A DNA stretch of 64,000 nt from Sinohyriopsis cumingii (taxonomy: Eukaryota; Mollusca; Bivalvia; Unionida; Unionidae): the NCBI GenBank assembly GCA_028554795.2, contig CM068839.1, positions 38,159,006 through 38,223,005 on the forward strand, read 5' to 3'. Shown piece after piece: positions 50,789-61,323 of this stretch (position 1 is the stretch's first letter; every line of letters starts with the position of its first letter). The notes beneath the pieces are model-generated. The model ran no database searches and was not told the DNA's origin. It saw only the letters and a list, made by a program, of their open reading frames with translations. The translations under genes and the position numbers were made by a program.

Positions 50789-53700
50789 GTGCAACAAAGA
50801 CAATCCTCTTCAGAAGGCATGAACATGGACTTGCAATGCTGACAAATACGCCTTTAAAAAGTGACAGACCCAGGTGTGAAATTTGCATAATATCGCGATG
50901 TTTACCGTTGAATTGAACCGAATGCTTCTTTTTTTAGGGTAATGTGCCACTCTATAATGCATTGTTGGTATACGAAATATACACAGTTGAAGGAAAATCT
51001 GACCACAGTATCTATGCACACGAGCACATACCCCCATTACCAATACACTGACCGTCACAAGCACATAACTGCATACGACATTGTAAACCCACACTACGAC
51101 GCAAGGATTAATACAGAAAAAAACTTGTTAAAGATAATTAACACAAAAACACTTGTAAAACAAAGAATTGTCAAATTGTTCAAAATCTTGTATTGATTTG
51201 TTAAAATGTCGTTTTCATTGTCATTTACAATGTTTAAAAGTCCCAGAAGTTGCTGTTGTATATGCCATGGTATATGTGTTCTATACGCTTCCTGTTGATA
51301 AATTTGCTTTACAGTCACTTTAAAATGGCCACATTGCTAGGAACCAGCTCTCGAGAATCTTGCTGTTATATCCCACTTATTGTGTTCAAAATCATGGCGA
51401 GGGTATGGGATATGAGTTTACGTTCCCAATGTACATTATCATCAATGTCTTGCCATAATTCAGTGAGGGTATCAGCTAGTACAACCCATAAACCATCTCC
51501 AGCATCTATCTCACCACAGTAAAGTAACAACTTTAAACACAAAGCTTTGTTATAACTAAGAATGGTGTCTTTCTCAAAGCCTCAAAATAATATTCCATAG
51601 CAAAACCCCGGCGGATAAGTTCCTGTCAAAGTAGTTTAATGCGATTGACATACATCTATTGTCTATGGATATGGTTTCAGACAAATATTGAGGTTCATAA
51701 CTAAATGGAAGGGTCCAAATTGAATTGTGGTCTGGATCAGTGTGAATATTAGCAGTGTCTAGTAATCGTTTGAACGTAGCCTTTACGCATTTTTCAGTAC
51801 CAAATTTTATTCTAAATGTATTATTATTATAAAAACCCTCATTCCCATTCTATTCTAAGTGGTGCTAGAAATGTCTAGTTTCCTTGTGACATGTACTACA
51901 CAGCTTTAGTTTTATATGTTCAGCTGTTTGGAATATGCGCGTAGCAAGTGTTACGAATCTGTGCTCTTAAAATAAGTAACAAATAAAAGTAAAGACAACA
52001 AACTTTGTAAAATTTAACAAATAATTTATTTTCCTAGACTACAAAGTAAAATAATAAAAACATCTTACGCTATGCTGAATTAAATCCCATTTGTAATCCA
52101 AGAATTAAAACACAAGTACTATCAATGAAAAGCTCTTAGTGAATCCTAGATCATATCCCGATGATATTCAAGATGGAAGCCGAAGACGCCTGTAATAGTC
52201 AGCGTTGTACTGATGTGTCAACGGTCTCTTGCTGAATCACAGAAAATATTCTAGTTTTTGAATTCCGTGTAAATCCCAGTAAATGTCTTTGTCCAAGAAT
52301 TATCAGTACTTTGCACACATTCACTATGTCGGAGTTTAAAAAACGAGGAAAAAGCAAAATAATCAGAATTTCTAAAATTACGTTCATACTAAATAGACGG
52401 CCATTAATGCCATTATGTTATCTCTATGAATTCTTAAAAGAACATAATGAAATAAAATATAACATTAGTAATATAACAAGTGTAAAAGATTTATGAGATT
52501 CTTCATTGTATAACATTTTCCGAATGAAGCCATTCGACACAGATGCATTTCTAGTAATTTCTGTACAATACAACACTTCCCATTCCGAGTTTTCTGAACG
52601 AAGTCACAACTAACGACCTTTATTTTTTTTATTTAATATACCTTTTACAGAATTTAACATCTTTACGATTTATAATTTATCTTGTTGATCATAATGTTCC
52701 CATTTATTTGGAATGGTTGGTCTTCCTAAACTTAGTGCAAATTCGCAGATCATGTTCAGTGTACCTTTAGTTGTCACTATATAGCCACTATTGTGCTGAG
52801 GTGCCATAAAATGTAACATCACCAAAGATGATCACTATCTATCTACAGCTGTACAAATACGTTTATTAGAAGTAAATAATTGATCTACATATGGACAGAC
52901 ATGATTATTCAATGTAGCATGTGGGCACATGCTAAGGTATTAAAGAAAATTTCACATTTTGCAGAATAATTAAGCAAATTATGTCTTCCTTAGCCAATAA
53001 ACAATCCTACAGAGTATGACAAAGATCTCCATATTCTAGAATCTATTCAAAACAGTGCAACACTTTCAAAGGGAATGAAAATAAATTTACTTTATCTTCC
53101 ATTTTTTGGAAATAGTGTGGAACAGGACAGGCTTTATCAAAGCTGTACAGAGCAATCTGTTCAATGTTTAAGATTTTTAATAAAAGTTTGTGACCAATAA
53201 CAATTAGCCTACCAAGCGGTTTCCCCTTGCAAAATATATTGTACGCACTATGCCCTTTCAATTATATTGATTCTGGGTAGGAAACAGAGCTTGAGATAGC
53301 AGGCTGCTGAATGCAGCATTTCAATCTTTGCCGCTTATATCCAGTTCCAGTCCTGTAAATAATAAATAACCAGACTGTACTATTCATTTTGTCAGACACA
53401 TAAAATTGGTCCATGGATAATGAGCTTCCACTGACCTGCTGCACCGTTTCATCATGTTTGTTTCCTGTATAATGTGTTCTTGAGAATAATGGACAATGGG
53501 CAATCCCATTTGTACCAACCTCCAAAAACCAAATTGCAAAGCATGTGGCTACCATACGGTTTTTAGGTAGAATAACACAAATTCAAAGGTGCAATAAAAT
53601 CATTTCTGAGAATGGATGTATTTAAATGATTTACAAAATACTAATTATAAGTACTACTTAAAGAAACACCCAACAAAAAAATTTATATAAAAAATACCCG

Positions 53701-56566
53701 ACAGATTTTTTTCTTAGGTGAAATAGAGATCAAAAAGCCTTAAGAAATGTTAAAGCGAAAGAGTTAATCTAAAAGAATTGTGCGTTTGAGAAGTTTCACC
53801 TTTTGAAAACTGAGAGACAAACACTGGACATACCCTGCAACTCGTGACAGTCATGGATTAATATAACTACATTGCTTTTAAATTATTACGAAATAAAATT
53901 CATAAAGCTTTGCTAGAAAGAGGACATTCTTTTAAACAACCAGCTTTGACCTTTTGCTCTGTAAGGTTCAGAGAGTGGGACAGGTTCTCGATTCTTCTGC
54001 CAGCCTTTACACTGGTCAAACCTGGATTCCATTCTGCATCCAACGTATGCAAGTTGTTCGTCTGTAAATACGTGTCGCAGCTGTTTGCATGCTGACTGCA
54101 GCAGATGATAAAAAAACTACGAATTATTGCATTGTTCGCATACCATTTAAATATGACTACCAATTCAGGGGAAGTAGCTAAATGATTCTGAAGATGACGT
54201 AAGAAATGTCTAAGAGGTATATTTCATTTTGAATCGATAGGACATAAGTCTTTGAGTAAAACCCCATATCAACTAATTTGACAAAATGGCTGCAGTTGTA
54301 GCAATATTAGATGCTATACTGGTACTATTTTCATTCAAGAAAAACAAAGCATAATAAAAAAAAGTATTGATAGTACCGTCAATTCAAAATACAGGACCAG
54401 TGGTGATAAGATTTTCATCAAATCATGTTGATTTTGGGTCATCTTTGGCACAATCACCATATCTACATAAACATCCATTATGGAGGAGTAGTAATTAAAG
54501 GATTTTCAAATTGAAAACCATGGCGTAAATATTAGACATTGTAAACAAAAAATTATTCTTTTAGTAAATGACATATGACCAAGAACCCACTAAGTGTATC
54601 TTAGCAGTTTTCAAGATGACCACCATGGTAACCGCATTTCATGTCAGAGGGGTATTATTTTCATTCAAGACGAAGCAGTGTGTATGAGTGTGATTTGCAT
54701 TTTTAACGTGCCTTGAACAGTTTTGGTCATATCGCTATGATGTTAGCAGTGTCAGTTGATCGTGATGTCTAGCATAGGGGCATCATGCCGTAGACGTGTG
54801 GCATTAATCCCACCCAGTCACATTATCTTGACAAATGACCTAAAAACCTAATGTCAATATAAGATATTGAACGTCCGAGGCTCAACATTGTCATTTAGAG
54901 CACTAGACTGGAGTACACATTTTTCAGAGCCACTACACAGTATACCAATAACACAGAAGGTGAGTTAGTGGTGAAATATTGAAATTTTAATCATATGGGC
55001 AAGAAACCAATTTCATATATTGTAACGGGTGTGTTAAGGTAATATTAGGATAAATATACCGGCATAGTATAACCTGTCATATGGGCCTGAGTCGACATAT
55101 TTTCCATTTCAAATACTCAACGCTCTGCCATCACCTACTTAAAGCTTCTGCAACCAGATGTAAAATCTCACACGTGTGTAATATAAAAAAAATATTCAAA
55201 CAAGATTGTTAAGACTTGGTGGTGAGATAACGTAAACGGATCGTACGAAAATGTACGTTATTGAGGGTTGAAGACTTGACAATATCAATAATTCCAGGCT
55301 TGTAGGGCTGAAACAAATCGCAGACCTGCTAACTCTAGTTCAGCCTTATATGTATAAGTCTATGCCAGCCAACACGAAGAGGAAACGTCTCCATTGGATG
55401 ACGGTTGTTACACAAACACCTAAAAGTGAAAATGTTTTTACCTATATTCTACAAAATCAAAATACCATAATTATCAGCCTCAAAAAGGGTTTAAAATATT
55501 GCTTCTAAAACAACATGCTACATGAAAGAAGTGTAAGAAAATATTAATTTTGACTATTTAAGACAGAATTCACAATTTTTAGTTTGAAACTAAAGGAACA
55601 AAATGTTTCCTTTTTTGTTGGTAGAATTTGAGGAGTGCTTCAGAGGCAGCTAATGAATTTTGCAACATGCTAAAAAGTCTGCTGGAAGATAATATGGAAA
55701 TTATATTTTTAAAGCACAATTTACAAAGCTCCAGGTAATACTTTCTCATTAAAAGAAGAATGTCACTTTTGGGGGGGAAAAAGGAGACTTTTTAAAATAC
55801 CAATAATAGTATATGATCCTAATGATGAAATGTAGCATGTAATTCATAATCCTGCATTTTAAAAGGTGACATGTAAGTGAAGTGAATATTATTCAATTAA
55901 AAAAAATTAGTTTCAGTAAAGATTTTGTTGCATAGAAGATCTTGAAGGATTGGGAAGAGAGCACGCAATTTTCTCTAGTTTGAGTATTGAATTGTTACCA
56001 AGAAAGTATGGCAGCAAAGCTAGTCTAAGAAATAGTACTGCACTAGTGTAATATTAACATTCTCCCTAGAAAACATGAAAAATGAGGCAGTACAATAAAT
56101 TGTGGCAATTCTTATATTCATATTTGTCAAGATACATACTAAGCTTGTCGCTGATTTTTTAACACGCGTACATGTATCGATATAAGTATATACTGTATTT
56201 CTATTTTTTAAAAATCTGATCTGTACACCAGGGTTCAGTACAAATGAAATAAAGATTATTGGCTGGGTGTGTTATAATGTTACAGTATGGGCTGAAATTC
56301 ATTGTAACGGGGGTGGTGGAGATAGGATCGTGTACGATTTGTTTACATTGTGGAACAAACTGTTGGGTTGTGGAAAACAAATAGTTCAAAGTTCTCATTA
56401 TCGTCTCTTGTAATCAAACTTATAGAAATAAAAGAATAATTAACTGTCAATAAATATATAAAACGGCGAACGTGGCTTACCACTCAACATTCCCAACTCG
56501 GTTTACTTCATCATTGCCTTGTTGCTCGTTATATATCGTGTCAGACTCAGAATCCCATGATTCGGT
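50789..56566. other. No gene recognised; host intergenic sequence
   Basis: Short frames only. GTTACGAATCTGTG at 51951-51964 resembles the end of some terminal-repeat elements but no partner was found. The rest is plain AT-rich DNA. Confidence 0.45.
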
Positions 56567-57120
56567 ATGCGCTGTAAACAATATGAGGAATTGCAGTGTA
56601 AGCTGGAATCAGTTTGTGACTGCATTACTCAGCATGAAGGGTTCCTGGGTTTTTGTCTCAACCCAGATGTTTTAGAAGTGTCCTTATATGAATTTATACA
56701 GGCAAATGGACCCATAGGTGACGAAGAGTCAATACACGAGTAAGTTATTTGTTTCAGAATTCAACTGTAGAGTTGCAATCAAATGTAATATCACAGCACA
56801 TTTATTTATATAAAAAAAATATAAAACACAGAAAGAACAAATAATAATAAAGTTTTTTATATGTTTCATTTATTCAACATTCCATTAAGAAATCATTTGT
56901 CAGTAAAACTCTCATGGTAATGAGGGATTACACAGCGGACATCTTATCTTTTCTTTTTTGTGTGGCAGAGTGTATAGACATTGCTTACCGCTCATTGGAT
57001 ATGGCACAGATCTGCCAAGTATGACGGGGGGTACTAACAGCATGTGCTGTGAATGCCATCAGAACCAGGTTTCCGTCGAACTACAAAGGGTTGAGTATGC
57101 CAGTGATCTGTGCATAGCGA
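56567..57120 (+). pseudogene. P2X7-like C-terminal domain exons, broken
   Basis: Exon 1 (56567-56739) reads CITQHEGFLGFCLNPDVLEV and ends IHE at a consensus donor (GA|GTAAGT). After a 229-bp intron with a CAG acceptor at 56966-56968, exon 2 begins EVYRH, then after a one-base shift AYRSLDMAQICQV, an in-frame TGA, and VLTACAVNAIRTRFPS. This matches the cysteine-rich intracellular domain of P2X7-like proteins, which is expanded in molluscs and often linked to repeated genes. The shift and stop in exon 2 indicate a pseudogene. It could be a fragment of a transposon-borne copy. Confidence 0.6.
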
Positions 57121-57578
57121 TGGCTTCTTCTTTGAGAACTTTATTGGCTGTGGTGGTGACTGGAGATACATTGAAGATTCCTCTTGTGCCTCTCTGTGAG
57201 AATTGTATTTTTGACGAAGAATGGTTAATTCGTTCAACAGAGTAGCCACATATTCTGTTTAAAAGAAAAGAACTTGTGAATGAATATTCATTCCTAATCA
57301 ATACAATTTTCAATTTCTAGAATATTTTTAAGTTCTGATAAAATAAATATACTGTATCATAAGGCAATGAAAGTGTTTATTCACAGAAGTTCTAGATATT
57401 AGGCAAATGAATTCCTGCATAAATTCAGTAGTATTTTTGGTGAGAAGCAATTGTTATTGTGTACAATCGTTCCATGATTATAAATTATTTATCCAGCAGC
57501 TATAAGAAAACTTTTCAACTGTGAAATTCGACAGCGTACTAGCCATGGAGTACATAAAGATTGTATTTAAGCACTAAC

Positions 57579-57685
57579 CATAGAAACAATCTTCCTTCAC
57601 CAACTTAAACCTCAACTGTCCATCTTTGTTCACAGCCTGAACTCTGACTGCATTGCAACATGTGTGTAGAACTGCCAAGTGCAAC
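57579..57685 (-). CDS. Exon of an uncharacterised repeat-rich gene family (downstream exon)
   Basis: A minus-strand exon with acceptor TTCTTGTAG before 57685 and donor-like GTTAGT after 57579. It encodes LHLAVLHTCCNAVRVQAVNK then FKLVKEDCFYG. The pattern of a helical LHLA-x-LH block followed by R-x-QA is familiar from uncharacterised invertebrate and fish proteins that often sit with P2X7-like domains. Phase fits a split glycine codon at the donor. Function unknown. Confidence 0.5.
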
Positions 57686-58333
57686 CTACAAGAATAAGAG
57701 ATTAAGTGTTATAAATGCAGTTTATATATCTAAATTTATTCAAAATTAAGTGTCATTCAAGATTTAGTTCATAGTTATTTTAACTTTTTTATCATTTGTA
57801 ATGCTGCAAAATGATCTGCACACACTTTTATTTGAATTCTCAATAGCATTGTTGTACCTGAATTTATGTTCATACGACAGAGTGATCTCTAATTCCTTGC
57901 CTTTGTTTCATTCCTGGATAGGAGAAGCTACTGACAGACAACCTTGTGTTGTGCCTCAGGCTGGGGAGAGTTTGCGGATGTCATTCAGCAGTCTTCTTTT
58001 AGATATCAACAATTCTAGCTGTGTGTGCGTCTTGGAGTCTGAATTATGACAAGTGCATTGCCGTTAAGTATTATAATTGATTATAATACATAACTGCAAC
58101 ATACACAACACTGTTGTAAACAAACTGCCAGAAGCATGCCTTTTTATAAGTATGCAAGAAAAAACTTGCAAATAAAAACAGGAACTAAAAAAGATGCTAG
58201 ACACAGGCATTGTTTTTGACAATATATATTATTTCCACTTTAAGAGTGCAAGGTATTTTGATAATTGAATTTTCATACCCATTAACTTATGGTAAATGAA
58301 GTACTGTAAAGTATATGTTTTGAATAATATTAC

Positions 58334-58530
58334 CTGCTTTGATCCTGTTCCGCTCAATATGGCCATAGAGACAATATGGGAATTTTTCACCATGGTTGGT
58401 CACATGATTAACAATTGACATTCTTTTCTGTTCCACTCCATCACCACCACTGGATGCTGCACAGTAGTATAGCTGATTTGATATGGACTGTGTCCACTGA
58501 TTAATAATTTCACACCCCATCTTCCTTAGA
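58334..58530 (-). CDS. Exon of the same uncharacterised gene family (upstream exon)
   Basis: 197-bp minus-strand exon bounded by CTTTGCAG acceptor (58538-58531) and GTAATA donor (58333-58328). It encodes GCEIINQWTQSISNQLYYCA then SIVNHVTNHGEKFPYCLYGH. The WCA/YCA followed by an NH(V/I).N..HGEKFP.C block is typical of the same family. Splice sites and intact frame support a real exon. Lying on the opposite strand to the P2X7-like pseudogene, it belongs to a separate or rearranged gene. Confidence 0.6.
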
Positions 58531-58920
58531 CTGCAAAGCTGTTTTTCATATCATAAGTATTTTTCATGTCATAAGTAATGACAATATTGTTAGTTCTATG
58601 TACAGATTGCTTGATTGCATTTCAGGCCAAGAAGATAATTATCAAATTGTCTTTTACATTTAAAATTTAGAATTTAATTTTTTTTTATAAATATCAAAAT
58701 TAGGACCAAACCACTGAATATCTGAAAAATAAATGCAATTTAGTAGGCAAATTTGTTAGCATATAAACAAATTTTTTCGAACACGGATTCAGTGCAGTGG
58801 TAGCTTACGTTTTGCAAAGAAATCTATTTTTGCAGCTTTTTTATTTGTATGCTTGATGTCAACAAATGCAATTTTCATCAAAGAAATGATGTGTGCCACT
58901 TAATTTTGTGAAAACAATTT

Positions 58921-59238
58921 TCTTTTTAAAACAGAAATTCATATGACTTAGCTAAAATTTTGCAAGATGCCTTTAATCAAACCAGTGGTTAATTGTTTTC
59001 TGTTCCTCCCTCGGGTAGCATTTAACCTGTGTATGCCGGTGCCACTAAAATCTGTGAAAATAATAAGTTTTCAGAATGTTACAAGCTGTGTTTAACACGT
59101 GTTCTTGCATTTTCTTTTTTAAAATAGAAATGCATAGAACTTCATATTAGCTAACGTGCTGCTACAAGATGCCATCCATCGAACCAGTGGTTACTCGTCT
59201 ATTTCTCCCCCAGGTAGCGCTTAACCTGTATATGCCAG
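58921..59238 (+). repeat. Two diverged direct repeats (~120 bp each)
   Basis: 58921-59040 and 59119-59238 share TTTTAAAAYAGAAAT at the start, CAAGATGCC, AACCAGTGGTTA, TAGCRYTTAACCTG and TATGCC at the end. Noncoding. Confidence 0.65.
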
Positions 59239-59247
59239 TCTGTTGTT

Positions 59248-59450
59248 GTTGTAGGGTTTAACGCCGTTTTTCGCACATGATAGGCTATATATGGCGGCCA
59301 GTATTAATAGTGGAGGAAGAACCACCGACAAGCTACTGGCAAGCTTTCTCACATACCCACATTGGTCGAATCCTAGACTCGAACCCACGCAGACAGAGGT
59401 GAGATGGCAGTGATCCGTAACGGAGAGCGCTTTCGACCACTCGGGGCCCT
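59248..59450 (-). mobile_element. tRNA-derived SINE with 13-bp target duplication
   Basis: On the minus strand it begins GGCCCCGAGTGGTCGAAAGC, containing an A box (TGGTCGAAAGC), then a B box GGTTCGAGTCT, a tRNA-unrelated body (TACTGGCCGCCATATATAG) and a (AAC)n-type tail. CCAGTCTGTTGTT flanks both sides (59235-59247 and 59451-59463). This head and tail are typical of mollusc SINEs. It inserted into the second of the diverged repeats' 3' flank. Confidence 0.85.
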
Positions 59451-60092
59451 CCAGTCTGTTGTTATGTCGGTGATGTGGACGCCAGCATCATGTATGCTCC
59501 GTAGTGCCCTCTTCAAACCCTCCAACTCCATTGCATTTGAATTTGCCACCTCGTTACTCTATTCTCCCTGCGGGTCCGGGGTTGTAGAATTGGCCCGACG
59601 TGCCTCGCTACGTGTCGTAAAAGGCGACTAAGTAGAGGCAACCTGTTTGCCGTGGGTTGCGTCCCGTGTCGGGGGAGGAAAGGATCCTGGTAGTTGAGCA
59701 GTGGCTTTCCCTGCAATACACTACTTTGGGCTCTACTTCTCTTAGACGGGTGGTCGGGATGGGCCCGGTTCCGACAAATCGGCTGGTCACGCCGAGCCCT
59801 AGGAGGTCTTTATTAACTTTCTCACCTTCTTTCTCTCTCTCCTTGTATCTCTCTTGATACCACCGTTGCCCCTATATTCTTTTCCTTTATATTTCCCTTT
59901 TCCAAGTCTTAGAAGGCGGTGGCTTAACGGGTCAATCGGGGGGTAATTTTACCGACCTTAGAAATTGGCGACTTCAGGGTCATTCAAAGGTAATTTTATC
60001 AACTGAGTATGGCATCTGTGTATCCCTGACACTTGAAAAGTGTCTCCTTGGTGGGTGGGGAGCACGGGTGCTGAATTTTTAATCTAGCCATC

Positions 60093-60989
60093 ATGGATAA
60101 TTAAAAAAAAAATCAAAATAAAAGATCGAAACCCTTATCAGAGTCTGACGATGAACCATTTAGTGTGGAGTCATTTCCACGCTTCATGGTCATACAGTCA
60201 AAAGATGCCACGAAACCGCTTGCCGCACTATCTCCATTTGTCATCGAAAAGACTATCACAGGATCGATTGGCACACCTAAAAGTGTTAAAAAGTTGAAAT
60301 CGGGTTGTCTTCTTATTGAGTGTGAGCGACGAGGTCAATCAGACAATATCAGGAAAATGAAAACGTTCTTTGATATCCCAGTAACCTCATTCGCTCACAC
60401 CACACTGAATACGTCCAAAGGCGTGATACGCTGCCGTGACTTGGCTGGAGTCACCGACGCTGACATCATCGAAGGAATGAAAGATGAAGGTGTCACTGCA
60501 GTCCGACGAATACGTATTAAACGTAATAACAATCTGCAGGACACCAACACCATTGTACTCACCTTCAACAGGCCAACTGTACCCAAAGTGGTGAAAGTTG
60601 GCTTTTTGCAAGTAAAGGTAGAGATTTACATTCCCAACCCCCTTCGGTGTTATAAGTGTCAAAAATACGGCCATCACGAAGACCGCTGCTCCAAGAGCCA
60701 AATATGTGGCCGATGCGGAGACAATGCTCATCAGGAATCTGATTGTAGAGCAACTCCGCATTGTGTCAACTGCGGAAAAGAGCACCACGCAAATTCCAAG
60801 GATTGCGATACCTGGAAACAGGAGAAGGAAATTCAGAGGGTAAAATACACAAATAATATTCCCTATCCAGAAGCCAGAAAAATTGTACAGGCAAAAACAG
60901 CCCATCCTGGCCCATCCTTCTCCACTGTAGTGAAGAGCAATCCTAAAACAACGAAGGACGCTCAAACACAAACAGAAGCACCCGATTAA
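60093..60989 (+). CDS. LINE ORF1, nucleic-acid-binding protein with three CCHC knuckles
   Basis: An ATG at 60093 is followed in frame by TAA at 60102-60104 and then an open frame to 60989 of about 295 codons. Visible are an RRM-like middle region (GVIRCRDLAGVTDADIIEGM) and three zinc knuckles, CYKCQKYGHHEDRC, CGRCGDNAHQESDC and CVNCGKEHHANSKDC, then a basic Ser/Thr tail. It would bind LINE RNA. The early stop next to an A10 run means this copy probably cannot make ORF1p from the first ATG; GTG 60165 or a later ATG is possible. Confidence 0.82.
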
Positions 60990-61323
60990 ACACCAAATTC
61001 AAAAACACCCCCCATTACCAAGCACAGAAAAACACGGCATCTACTCAGACTACATTTAATAATAACCAACAACCTAAATCACCAAAGAGTAAAAAATCTC
61101 ACGGAAACAGGCAACAAAAGGGGTCAGATGACCCCATCAAACTTTATAACAGGTTTGGAGACATCGAGAGCATGGATGCAGAAGAATCTGCTCCATGCGC
61201 ACAAGGGAACTCCAGACCTACAAACAAAAAATTCACCCCCGTACTTCCTCCAGAGAAATAACAAAACAAATTCCGTCTGCGAAAGGTCTAACCTAGCTCC
61301 ACAATCTTTAATTTAAATTTATA

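Noticed and set aside
51250-51522. 90-codon frame as a coding exon
   Set aside because: No motif or convincing splice context; composition like surrounding noncoding DNA.
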